A stretch of DNA of 64,000 nt. Origin: Paraburkholderia caffeinilytica. GTDB taxonomy: Bacteria; Pseudomonadota; Gammaproteobacteria; Burkholderiales; Burkholderiaceae. The position numbers and the translations under genes are program-made. The notes under the pieces are model-generated. The model searched no databases. It was given only the letters and a program-made list of their open reading frames with translations, and was not told where the DNA came from. How positions within the stretch are numbered: the stretch's first letter is position 1; every line of letters begins with the position of its first letter. Positions 17,600-24,994 of this stretch are shown one piece after another. Where the stretch lies: NCBI RefSeq assembly GCF_003368325.1, contig NZ_CP031466.1:3348001-3412000 (forward strand), given 5' to 3'.

Positions 17600-17998
17600 A
17601 TGAATAATCCTGCTACGTCCGCATGTGATGAAACGTTCGTCACACTTTGTGTGTATCCAAAAAGCGCTGAGATTTTTGATTCAGTTGACGAATTCTCGCT
17701 AGTGCCTCCGACCTTAACCTCCGACAGAAATGGAGTCTTCGCATGGTTTTGGAGCACTCAATCATCTGTTGCTTCCAGAGACGTCGGTGAGCATCTGAAG
17801 TTTATTGTAAATCTTGTCTCACAAGCCCAGCTTCAAATGGCGACGTTAGAAGACATAGGTTGCAAATGTTGGTTGAGCTGCTTCTGGGTCTCCAGTACTG
17901 GGAATGGAGGTCCCGGTCTGGAGCCGGATGTAATTGCTAGCTTGTCCACGCTCAATCTGCCGCTCTATTTCGACATCTATTTTGCTGAGCAAGAATAG
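17600..17998 (+). CDS. DUF4279-like immunity protein for Rhs toxin 1
   Basis: A 132-residue soluble protein without signal peptide, placed 29 bases after the Rhs toxin stop. The pattern of N-terminal beta strand, a central W-x-W-ST segment (FAWFWST), a helix and a C-terminal LPLYFDIYF end resembles DUF4279, a family often found as Rhs immunity proteins. The DNA is AT-richer than the Rhs core, as usual for exchanged toxin/immunity tips. Function as the cognate antidote is inferred from position and family. Confidence 0.75.
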   Translation: MNNPATSACDETFVTLCVYPKSAEIFDSVDEFSLVPPTLTSDRNGVFAWFWSTQSSVASRDVGEHLKFIVNLVSQAQLQMATLEDIGCKCWLSCFWVSSTGNGGPGLEPDVIASLSTLNLPLYFDIYFAEQE

Positions 17999-18141
17999 CT
18001 GATCGGTGACTTGAACGCAGAGGAAAATGCCCGCGACGGCTCTTGCTCAGGCACAGCCGTGGGCCTCGGGCGGTCACGGTCAACCGGACGTAGGTACGTT
18101 CAACGAATACAACTACGACGCGCTTATCAAACCGCAAACCG

Positions 18142-18622
18142 ATGAGTGTCGGCGTAGTAGCGTTTGTCTACTATCGGGAGCGGTATTACAGTCCGGCGAC
18201 GGGAAGGTTCATCAGTGAGGACCCGATAGGCTGGGCGAGTGGGCAGACCAATGCGTATGCTTATGGGGGTGGGAATCCGGTGCAGTTCACGGATCCTGCG
18301 GGGCTGCAGGCGATTCCGATCGTTCCGCCACCTCTACCGGTTGGACCGAATTGCAATCCGGGTTCGGGAGGTGTTCCGAAATGGTTTAACGATCTGTTTG
18401 ATGGGTCGACTTTCAATAGGCCAAAAAATCCACCAGATGAGGGCCCGGCAAATGGTTGGATTGAGGGTCCGCGGCGGGGGCGTGAATACGGATCGGATGG
18501 TTTGCCGCAGCGCGACTATGACAAACCGCACCAAGGCAACGAGGTGGATCATGTGCATGAATGGCCGGGGGGCACGCGAGGAACCGGGGCGTCCTTACTC
18601 GCCGTGGCCCCGAAAACCATGA
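18142..18622 (+). pseudogene. Rhs-tip toxin 2, frame disrupted at a G6 tract
   Basis: Partial Rhs gene holding only the core end (VYYRERYYSPATGRFISEDP, about residues 9-28), the DPAGL boundary and a toxin tip rich in Pro, Gly and His (ending DHVHEWPGG). In the frame as read, a run of six G at 18567-18572 carries the frame past the natural end into the following immunity gene, giving one 299-codon ORF to 19041. Reading with five G gives the tip end AREEPGRPYSPWPRKP and a TGA at 18620-18622 that overlaps the immunity ATG. The module therefore looks like a silent or frameshifted toxin cassette. The ATG at 18142 is probably not a true start; upstream Rhs sequence is missing. Confidence 0.65.
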
Positions 18623-19041
18623 CAGACGGGAGCGCATCGATGATTGATTTCTCTGGTTTCGTGGAGGCGCATGTCACTGGCATCACCTTTACTGAGGACG
18701 ATAAAGGCGTCAGCATTTTTTTCCGCGGACAAGCCAGGCAGTGCTTCACTCTGGTTGCGGAAGGGGTGGATCGTTTTGTTGCTGACAAATTCCGCGAGCA
18801 GAACATTGTTGACAGAATTCATCTGTGGGATTCGGCGAGTGAGCCGAATGACTATCGGGATTCGCTAGCGCTTCTGCTGTCCGGAGTGAGCAGTGACCAG
18901 AGGAATGAGACAGTCTGGTTGCCGGTGATTGAGCGCGAAGTGGTTGCGATTGAACGAGGGGAAAAAGTGTTCGTTGAGATCGAGCCTGTGTATGGCGGAT
19001 GGATTGTTCTTCTTGCGAAGAGCATAGCCATAAACAGGTAG
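18619..19041 (+). CDS. Predicted immunity protein for Rhs toxin 2
   Basis: A 140-residue protein starting MTDGSASMIDFSGF, with predicted alternating strands and helices and no signal peptide. Its ATG overlaps the reconstructed toxin stop as ATGA. In the sequence as given it is in frame with the upstream toxin because of the G6 tract, so it could also be made as the C-terminal part of a fusion. I do not recognise the family. The immunity role follows from its place directly after an Rhs tip and before a terminator hairpin. Confidence 0.65.
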   Translation: MTDGSASMIDFSGFVEAHVTGITFTEDDKGVSIFFRGQARQCFTLVAEGVDRFVADKFREQNIVDRIHLWDSASEPNDYRDSLALLLSGVSSDQRNETVWLPVIEREVVAIERGEKVFVEIEPVYGGWIVLLAKSIAINR

Positions 19042-19063
19042 ATGTGTTTGTGGATCAAGTTGT

Positions 19064-19093
19064 GACGGAAGGGCCGCATTCGCGGCCCCTTCT
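19064..19093. terminator. Terminator hairpin closing Rhs module 2
   Basis: Near-perfect stem GAAGGGCCGC / GCGGCCCCTTC with a short ATTC loop, followed by TCTGATTTT. It lies 22 bases after the immunity stop and is nearly identical to the hairpin at 20534. It can act for both strands, ending the SymE remnant transcript as well. Confidence 0.65.
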
Positions 19094-19097
19094 GATT

Positions 19098-19269
19098 TTA
19101 AAGCGGCGTAATGATGAGTTTTTGGTGTTCGACGGTGATACGCACGCGCTGTCCGGGTTCGAAACCAGCGGTCTCGACCTCATCCACGGAAAGGTGGCCG
19201 GCTCCTTGCGCAGATGGGAGGGCAGGCTTGCCGGTTTCTGATAGCGCCAGGATTCCTGGATGGTGACAG
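19098..19269 (-). pseudogene. Truncated, frameshifted symE-like copy
   Basis: This segment is nearly identical to the 3' part of the symE-like gene at 20563-20796. It lacks about 16 bases that would encode the central SGRW segment, which destroys the frame, and it stops at the GTGACAG point where Rhs core sequence begins (19270). It is the degraded end of an older copy of the Rhs-terminator-symE module. Confidence 0.75.
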
Positions 19270-20140
19270 ACGGTTATACCTACGATGCGCTCGGCCGGCG
19301 CAGTCAGGCGACGCTCGCCAATGGCGTGACGGCAACCTGGCCAGCGATGGTGCGAACCAGTACAGCTGGAACCCGCAGGACCTGCTTGCCGGCATGACCG
19401 GCGGTGTCACGGCGAGCTTCAGCTATGACATCTTCGGGCGTCGCCGGGACCAGACGGTCAATGGTCGCCGGACGCAGTCGTTCTGGCTTGGCGACGAACT
19501 GGCCTTCACGATTGCAGACGGCGACTACGCGCACCGTGTGCGTCAGCTCTCGCCGTATCCGGAGAGCGGGCTGGATGAGCTGACGTACCGGCGTATCGGG
19601 GACGATGCGGGTCAGGACCGCTATGTCCTGCGCGATGGGAATAACAACGTGATCGCGCTGACGGATGCGAACCAGCAGAGCCAGACGCAGTACCGGTTTG
19701 AGCCGTACGGGAAGACGACGCCAACCGGGGTGGCCGATCCGAACGCGCAGCAGTACACGGGCCGGGAGAACGATGGGACGGGGCTGTATTACTACCGCAA
19801 TAGGTACTACAGTCCGCAAACCGGAAGGTTCATCAGTGAAGATCCCATAGGCTGGGCGAGTGGGCAGACGAACGCGTATGCCTACGTCAACGGCAATCCG
19901 GTTCAGTTCAATGATCCGTTTGGGCTTGGGCCATGGGACAACCTGTATGGGCTTCCTCGAGACTTTTGGCGCTGGTATCACGCCAGCGGCAATATGACAG
20001 GCGAAAAGGTGGGCAACGGACAGGTGCCAAAAGCTGAGGCGCTAGGGGCATATGGAGAATGGAAGCGTCTGGGTCAGCCGGGCCCTGGGTGTAATCAATG
20101 CAATGCAGCGTCGCGGACTGCCGTCAGGACGGAATTATGA
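19270..20140 (+). pseudogene. Rhs-tip toxin 3 (5'-truncated Rhs gene)
   Basis: Third Rhs end in the array. It starts with GYTYDALGRRSQATLANG in one frame, then an internal deletion with short ACGGC homology joins this to DGNLASDGANQYSW in another frame. From about 19329 the frame is open and nearly identical to the end of the full-length Rhs gene until the DPFGL boundary. The tip of about 70 residues (WDNLYGLPRDFWRWYH to the end) is related to tip 1. An ORF can be read from 19214 but its first 40 codons are out of the Rhs frame. It has no export signal, so it is probably a silent donor cassette. The stop overlaps the immunity ATG. Confidence 0.75.
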
Positions 20141-20526
20141 AACTCACCATTTGGGTTGATGCTCAATTTCATGAGTTGAAAGACTCGGGGATTGACAACA
20201 TGAAAAAAACATTTGCCGTTCGGCAAAGGGAGGGTTCAGATGGGCGGCGGAAGATTCATGTCTGGCTTTCTTCCAGTGAGAGGGTTGTTGATGATGTGGA
20301 TTTAGAGATTCAGGATTTCTTAAGAAATCTGCAGGTGTGTGGATTTGACGAGACGGCGGAAAACGTTTTGCGCGTTGCCATATTTTATGAATTGAATGAA
20401 ACAATTGTATTTCCGTTTTCTATCTCATCATCAACCATAAGGTTGTTGGCGGATTGTGGCATGTCGCTGGAAACCGTCGGATATCCCTGTTCCGACGACA
20501 AGCCTCGGCCAAGCGACGTTTCATAG
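20137..20526 (+). CDS. Predicted immunity protein for Rhs toxin 3
   Basis: A 129-residue cytosolic protein whose ATG overlaps the toxin stop (ATGA). It shows an HVWLSSSE strand and ends with a YPC segment after a helix, broadly similar to the DUF4279-like layout of the first immunity protein. The coding sequence is clearly AT-richer than the Rhs core. Its intact frame while the toxin lacks its export part suggests it is kept for protection against sister cells carrying the same tip; that is inference. Confidence 0.72.
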   Translation: MKLTIWVDAQFHELKDSGIDNMKKTFAVRQREGSDGRRKIHVWLSSSERVVDDVDLEIQDFLRNLQVCGFDETAENVLRVAIFYELNETIVFPFSISSSTIRLLADCGMSLETVGYPCSDDKPRPSDVS

Positions 20527-20533
20527 CATGACA

Positions 20534-20557
20534 GAAGGGCCGCGTGAGCGGCCCTTC
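20534..20557. terminator. Bidirectional terminator hairpin between immunity 3 and symE
   Basis: Perfect 10-bp stem GAAGGGCCGC-GTGA-GCGGCCCTTC followed by TTCATTT on the plus strand and preceded by A-rich sequence for the minus strand. It separates two convergent genes. Confidence 0.75.
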
Positions 20558-20562
20558 TTCAT

Positions 20563-20796
20563 TTAAAGCGGCGTAATGATGAGTTTCTGGTGTTCGACGG
20601 TGATACGCACGCGTGATCCGGGTTCAAAGCTGGCGGTCTCGATCCATCGGCCGGAGAGCTTCATCCACGGAAAGGTGGCCGGCTCCTTGCGCATATGGAA
20701 GGGCAGGCGTGCCGGTTTCTGATAGCGCCAGGATTCCTGGATGGTGACAGAGCGTTCGGTGACGGGTGGACGTGCTTTATGATTGGCATCAGCCAT
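20563..20796 (-). CDS. symE: SymE-like type I toxin family protein
   Basis: A 77-residue basic protein ending with the SymE fold signature: MKLSGRWIETASFEPGSRVR and LIITPL. SymE of Escherichia coli is an SOS-induced toxin with an AbrB-like fold whose mRNA is blocked by an antisense RNA, and its relatives are often next to rhs genes. The ATG at 20796 is chosen because AAGGAGT lies six bases upstream; a TTG two codons earlier is possible. It follows the XRE gene on the same strand and may be under its control. No antisense RNA can be demonstrated by eye. Confidence 0.8.
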   Translation of the reverse strand: MADANHKARPPVTERSVTIQESWRYQKPARLPFHMRKEPATFPWMKLSGRWIETASFEPGSRVRITVEHQKLIITPL

Positions 20797-20874
20797 GATC
20801 AACTCCTTGTCTGAGTTGGTGGTGGTCAGCGGGCGGTAAGTGTTGACGCACTCATCGCCCGCGCTGCGTTTACA

Positions 20875-21216
20875 TCACTTCAGTCTGGATGACCATCGTT
20901 CAGCCCCGTACTTGATGATCATGCCTTCGAGCAGTTGCTTGATAACGGACTGCTGTTTCCTGGGCATGCTGGCGATGGCCTGGAACTGCATGGCCAGATC
21001 GGCGTCAGCCTCAAGCTCCTCCTCCTCAAAAATCAGGGAATCGGTGGTCACACGCAAGGTCCTGGCGATCTTCTTGATAGCCTCCAGGGACGGTTGCGAG
21101 GTACCGGCTTCATAGCGCTTGATCTGGGTGATGGGCAGGCCGATGGCGTCGGCCAGCGCCTGCTGTGTCAGGCCCTTCTGCTTGCGCAGGGTGGCGAGTC
21201 GTGCGGCGATGCTCAT
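20875..21216 (-). CDS. XRE-family helix-turn-helix regulator
   Basis: A 113-residue protein with an N-terminal XRE/Cro-like HTH (about residues 3-58, LRKQKGLTQQALADAIG and ITQIKRYEAG) and an acidic middle (FEEEELEAD). The ATG at 21216 is used; an upstream in-frame extension adds ten residues before the HTH. It lies 78 bases upstream of symE on the same strand, so the pair is probably an operon, with the regulator likely repressing its own promoter. The promoter area is close to a split dyad and to the inserted IS. Confidence 0.85.
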   Translation of the reverse strand: MSIAARLATLRKQKGLTQQALADAIGLPITQIKRYEAGTSQPSLEAIKKIARTLRVTTDSLIFEEEELEADADLAMQFQAIASMPRKQQSVIKQLLEGMIIKYGAERWSSRLK

Positions 21217-21261
21217 AGTAGAAAACCAGTGAGTCGAGAACGCCACGATCGTATCGCTGGG

Positions 21262-21278
21262 AAATTAGCACCGTCTGG
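21262..21278. promoter_or_regulatory. Left arm of a 17-bp dyad upstream of the XRE gene
   Basis: The segment AAATTAGCACCGTCTGG is the reverse complement, with one mismatch, of 23002-23018. In the sequence before IS insertion the arms would be about 40 bases apart. It lies 46 bases upstream of the XRE start and could be an operator or part of a structured antisense transcript. Confidence 0.45.
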
Positions 21279-21319
21279 CGGGCCGTCATCGCGCGAGCCG
21301 TTGCGTCTGCCGGCTCACC

Positions 21320-22998
21320 TGTCGAGGCCAGATTGAGATGTCCGCTTCCCGGCCAGATAGAAATGTCCGGGTTTAAGGGGTTCAGGATTTACCTTTCATG
21401 GGTTAGAGATCACGCAGTGTCGAAGGATGGCGTTTGTACGGGCAGGGCGCTTACGTCCGTTCCACTGTCCCTTGCAGACCGCCGGCCAGGTTTGCGGGGT
21501 TGCGGTTGCGCCTGTCTTTGCTGGGCGAGATCCACAATTGCATGTTCGATGTCGGTCTGATTGAACTCGCGTTGTTTCTTCTTGCCTGGCGAACGACTTT
21601 GGGCTTTGGTTGGGGCGCTCAGATGAGTCCGGGAAGGTGCCTTACCGATCCGGCTGTTATCGCGTTGTGCCTGAATCGCCTGCGAAACCTGGAGCACGTG
21701 GCCCAATCGCTTGTGTTCAACGATTGCGCCCTGATCGATCTCGGCCAACCGGTCGTACTGCCTGCACGTCAGAACACGGCCGTCCGCCCGGAGTTCGATA
21801 CGTCCATCGGGGTACTCCCAGATCTCGATATATCGATCGATCAGCTTGCGGTGCTCCGGCGTGTCCTCCAGCAGGTACATTACGCGGTCGTACTGCACGG
21901 TCAGCGACTTTGTCACCTTGCGCGACTCGCGCCACGTCATCACCAGCTCAAGGCTCTCATCCGCACGCAGCGGCCGGTGCGCGTCGAAATCGCTCTTCGG
22001 CGGCTTGGCGAACCGCGCGTTATAGGTGGCCATGAAGACAGGGGCGAACGCGTTGGCATCGGCGATCGTATTGATGCCACGCAGTCGCAATTCCTTCACG
22101 AGACGGTCCTGCAGCGTCAGATGCGCGCGCTCGACGCGGCCCTTGGCCGGGCTGCTGTTCGCGCAGAAGGTGTCGATGTTCAGCTCGTACATCGCCCGCC
22201 CAAAGTGGGTCACACTATTGCCATCCTTGTTGGCGCCCGTCTTGCGAAACACGCTGTACTTGTCGCTATAGAGCGCGCCGGGTTTGCCATGGCGCTCGAT
22301 GTACGCGCGAGTCGCCTCGAAATAACTAAAAGTTGACTCGGTCGCCGTGAAATGCAACGCCATCAGCCGGCTCGTCGCATCGTCCACATACACCAGCAGC
22401 GTGCAGGCCGGCGCCCGGTCCTCGAACCAGCGATGATCGCTGCCGTCGATCTGCACCAGCTCGCCCAGACACGCGCGCCGGGCCCGCGGCTGGTAGATCT
22501 TCGGTGGGCGTTGCCGGCGCGGTATCCACAGCCCGGCTTCCGTCATCAGGTTGCGCACGGTTTCCTTCGCGAGTCGGATGCCGTGACATTCGCGCAATTT
22601 CTCGCACGCCAGTGTCGGGCCGAAATCGACGTATCGTTCACGGACGATGGCCAGAGCACGTTGTGCCAGTTCGCCGTCCAGCCTCCGATTCCCGGGCATC
22701 CCGCGCTTGCGGGAGATCAGTCCGGGCGCGCCAGACTCGCGGTATCGGGCCACCAGTCGCCGTATTTGCCTGGTCGTCAGACCCAGACGTTCGGCGGCAC
22801 GCCATGGCTTGAGCCGTCCCTCCGTCACGTCCTGGATGACCTTGAATCTGTCCAGTTCCCGCATCGTCATTGTTATCCGTTCTGTCACAGCCATCGATGT
22901 CTAGAGCGCCCGAAAACGGCGGGTGGCTAGCATACGACGGCATCAAAAGCGGACATTTCTATGCGGCTAAAAGCGGACATTACCATCTGGCCGCTACA
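21320..22998 (-). mobile_element. ISNCY-like insertion sequence with 5-bp target duplication
   Basis: A complete IS of 1679 bases. The ends begin TGT and finish ACA and form imperfect inverted repeats that share GGCCAGAT and ATGTCCG; each end also carries a second inner ATGTCCG block (21363-21369 on the left, 22953-22959 on the right). The direct repeat TCACC flanks both sides (21315-21319 and 22999-23003). It contains one transposase gene on the minus strand. The intact ends and target duplication suggest a fairly recent insertion. Confidence 0.88.
21410..22894 (-). CDS. ISNCY-family DDE transposase
   Basis: A 494-residue transposase. An N-terminal HTH region (about residues 25-60, WRAAERLGLTTRQIRRLVAR) is followed by an integrase-core domain with the acidic triad suggested by D in QIDGSDHRW, D in LYSDKYSVF and E in KGRVERAHL. 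A basic, low-complexity C-terminus follows. It fills the IS almost completely. A start at the second Met (MTMREL, about residue 8) is possible. Confidence 0.9.
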   Translation of the reverse strand: MAVTERITMTMRELDRFKVIQDVTEGRLKPWRAAERLGLTTRQIRRLVARYRESGAPGLISRKRGMPGNRRLDGELAQRALAIVRERYVDFGPTLACEKLRECHGIRLAKETVRNLMTEAGLWIPRRQRPPKIYQPRARRACLGELVQIDGSDHRWFEDRAPACTLLVYVDDATSRLMALHFTATESTFSYFEATRAYIERHGKPGALYSDKYSVFRKTGANKDGNSVTHFGRAMYELNIDTFCANSSPAKGRVERAHLTLQDRLVKELRLRGINTIADANAFAPVFMATYNARFAKPPKSDFDAHRPLRADESLELVMTWRESRKVTKSLTVQYDRVMYLLEDTPEHRKLIDRYIEIWEYPDGRIELRADGRVLTCRQYDRLAEIDQGAIVEHKRLGHVLQVSQAIQAQRDNSRIGKAPSRTHLSAPTKAQSRSPGKKKQREFNQTDIEHAIVDLAQQRQAQPQPRKPGRRSARDSGTDVSALPVQTPSFDTA

Positions 22999-23167
22999 TC
23001 ACCAGAGGGTGCTAATTTGCGTTATGTCTTGCGCCCCCCTGGCCCGGCCGGCTGGAGCAGTCAATACTTTCGGAGAATCAAAGAGTGCGGCTTGAAATTC
23101 GCCTGAGCAGCTTCTACTCATTGGGCGACGAGCGGCGTTTCTTTAAGCCGTGAGCACGGTACTATTG
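22999..23167. other. Gene-free stretch right of the IS
   Basis: Contains the right copy of the TCACC target duplication, the right arm of the split dyad (23002-23018) and about 150 bases of unassigned sequence. No convincing ORF; it joins the accessory island to the chaperone operon. Confidence 0.4.
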
Positions 23168-24988
23168 TCAAACCGCCTTTCCCCGCGACAAACGTCGCTG
23201 CTTCAGTTCCTCAATAATCCAGACACTCATCAACCCCGCACTCACACAAGCAATGATGTCCGGTTTGGACAATGCAAGCGCCAACCAGCCAAAGTGCACA
23301 TAGCCGCGAAAAAACCCCGGCACGGCGCTGCGCAAATCAGTCCAACGTGTCGTCGCCAGCACACCACCTGCCGTTGCCATCACCGTAAAGAGCGCCCACG
23401 CGAATTGCGTCGAACGCTCGTCCCGTTGCAACAGCAAAACGATCAACGCGACGAAACCCGCCAACCACATCGTCGCCCCAAACCACGCGAGGCGAGGTCG
23501 GCGTGCGAGCCAGCCGCGCCACTCCTGTTGTGCAAAAGCGAAGAAGAAAGCGAACAACACGCCGTGCGCGAACGGCATCTGCCACGCGCGAGGATCGGTG
23601 GAGAGCCAATGGCCGGCGAAGCCGAAGCCGGTTGCCCCCACGGCGGCCAGTATCGCGAGCTGTTTGATGCGAGGCCATCCATAGATCAACGCGGTCCACA
23701 TCGTGCAGATGCCGAGTATGTCCATTGCAGCCGAGGTCAAACGCCCACTACCGCCGTCACACAACGCGGCGGCAGTGGCGCCAAGCCACACCGGAATCCA
23801 GCCATGGCGCAGCCAGCCAATCGAACGCAACGCCCGCAGCCGCTGTTGCTGCGGCTCGGATAGCAGCACAGTCGTTGCGGCGCTGGCGACCAGCGTCACC
23901 ATCACCGTGGCTAGAAGCACGGCCAACTGGACGGGCGTCCATTGATCGAACCAGCGATCGCCGTTCAGATTCATCGACGCGTTGGCAAACAGCAAACCGC
24001 ACCACGTGCTGAGCGCGAGCGCCGGACCGAACAGGCGGCCCGCGCCGATTCGGAACGTCAGGCAGCGTGTCCAGAATTCGACCTTTTCTCTGTCGAGCCG
24101 CAGGCGCACGACATTCGGATGATAGCGACTGAGCGCCGTCAGCAACTGTTCCATCTCGACGCGCACGCCTGCGCGAAGCAGTGCATGCGCACCCGCCGCC
24201 AACGGCGGCTGAGGCCCTTCGAGCAGCGCCATGGCATTCGTGAAGCGCAGCCGCAGCGCTGTGTAGTCCTCGTCGGCGAATACGCGGTCCAGCGCGAGCG
24301 TCGCGACGGCCGCATTGCGCCGCCGCAGATGGTCGGCGTTGTCCCGCCATCCGAGGACCGCACTCAGGTTCATGCGCAGCGTGGCGGGCGCATCCTCGTT
24401 CAGGCAGTGAACCAGCGCTTGCCATTCGAGTTCGTCGCGCATCTGAATGTTGACGACGGCGGCGAATAGATCCTGCAGCGAGCGGCGCGACTCGAGCTGG
24501 TCCCGTTGCGAGGCGAAGTGCTGCCACAACTGCACAGCGCTTTCGAAGGCATCGTGTTCGCGAAGGCGCGCTTCAGGTTGCGCCGGTATGAAACCGGATG
24601 ATTGCGGCGTCTTCTGCGTTGAAGGTGCCGGACGCGAACCCGGCGCAATTTCCGTGGCGGGTATAGATTCGACAGTGGCCTCGGCATTGGCGCTCGCCGC
24701 ATTCCGCGCCGAGGTCGGCTCCGGCGCCGGCGTCAGCGTCGAGACCGGCATCGACACAGGTACTTGCGCTGAAGCGGATGCCGCGGCTATCCCCCCAGCC
24801 GCGCCGTTGCTGGCGATCTGCAACGCAGATTCATACGCGTACCGAAGCCGCTGAAACGCCTCGGCGTCCTCATCCGGGCGCCGCTGTTTCAAGAGGCGTG
24901 CATAAGCGCGACGCACGGTGCGCTCGTCGGCGTTTGCCGCAATGCCGAGCAGATCCCACGGCCAGTGATGGGCAGAAGTCGTATCCAT
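23168..24988 (-). CDS. J-domain membrane protein, probable HscC partner
   Basis: A 606-residue protein with an N-terminal J-like domain (residues 8-60, WPWDLLGIAANADERTVRRA). The HPD tripeptide is replaced by R37-P-D39 in KQRRPDEDAEAFQRL. A Pro/Ala-rich linker follows (about 65-120), then a helical middle region, and eight or so hydrophobic helices from about residue 330 to the end. It is six bases downstream of hscC on the same strand, the arrangement known for specialised Hsp70 HscC with its DjlB/DjlC-type J proteins. It would present membrane-bound clients to HscC. Confidence 0.8.
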   Translation of the reverse strand: MDTTSAHHWPWDLLGIAANADERTVRRAYARLLKQRRPDEDAEAFQRLRYAYESALQIASNGAAGGIAAASASAQVPVSMPVSTLTPAPEPTSARNAASANAEATVESIPATEIAPGSRPAPSTQKTPQSSGFIPAQPEARLREHDAFESAVQLWQHFASQRDQLESRRSLQDLFAAVVNIQMRDELEWQALVHCLNEDAPATLRMNLSAVLGWRDNADHLRRRNAAVATLALDRVFADEDYTALRLRFTNAMALLEGPQPPLAAGAHALLRAGVRVEMEQLLTALSRYHPNVVRLRLDREKVEFWTRCLTFRIGAGRLFGPALALSTWCGLLFANASMNLNGDRWFDQWTPVQLAVLLATVMVTLVASAATTVLLSEPQQQRLRALRSIGWLRHGWIPVWLGATAAALCDGGSGRLTSAAMDILGICTMWTALIYGWPRIKQLAILAAVGATGFGFAGHWLSTDPRAWQMPFAHGVLFAFFFAFAQQEWRGWLARRPRLAWFGATMWLAGFVALIVLLLQRDERSTQFAWALFTVMATAGGVLATTRWTDLRSAVPGFFRGYVHFGWLALALSKPDIIACVSAGLMSVWIIEELKQRRLSRGKAV

Positions 24989-24994
24989 AGCCGG

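Noticed and set aside
18239..18622. Separate 127-codon gene in frame 2
   Set aside because: Only its last 17 codons make sense; they are the end of toxin 2 seen through the G6 frameshift.
21434..22336. 300-codon plus-strand ORF inside the IS
   Set aside because: Shadow of the transposase gene, whose acidic triad is visible on the other strand.
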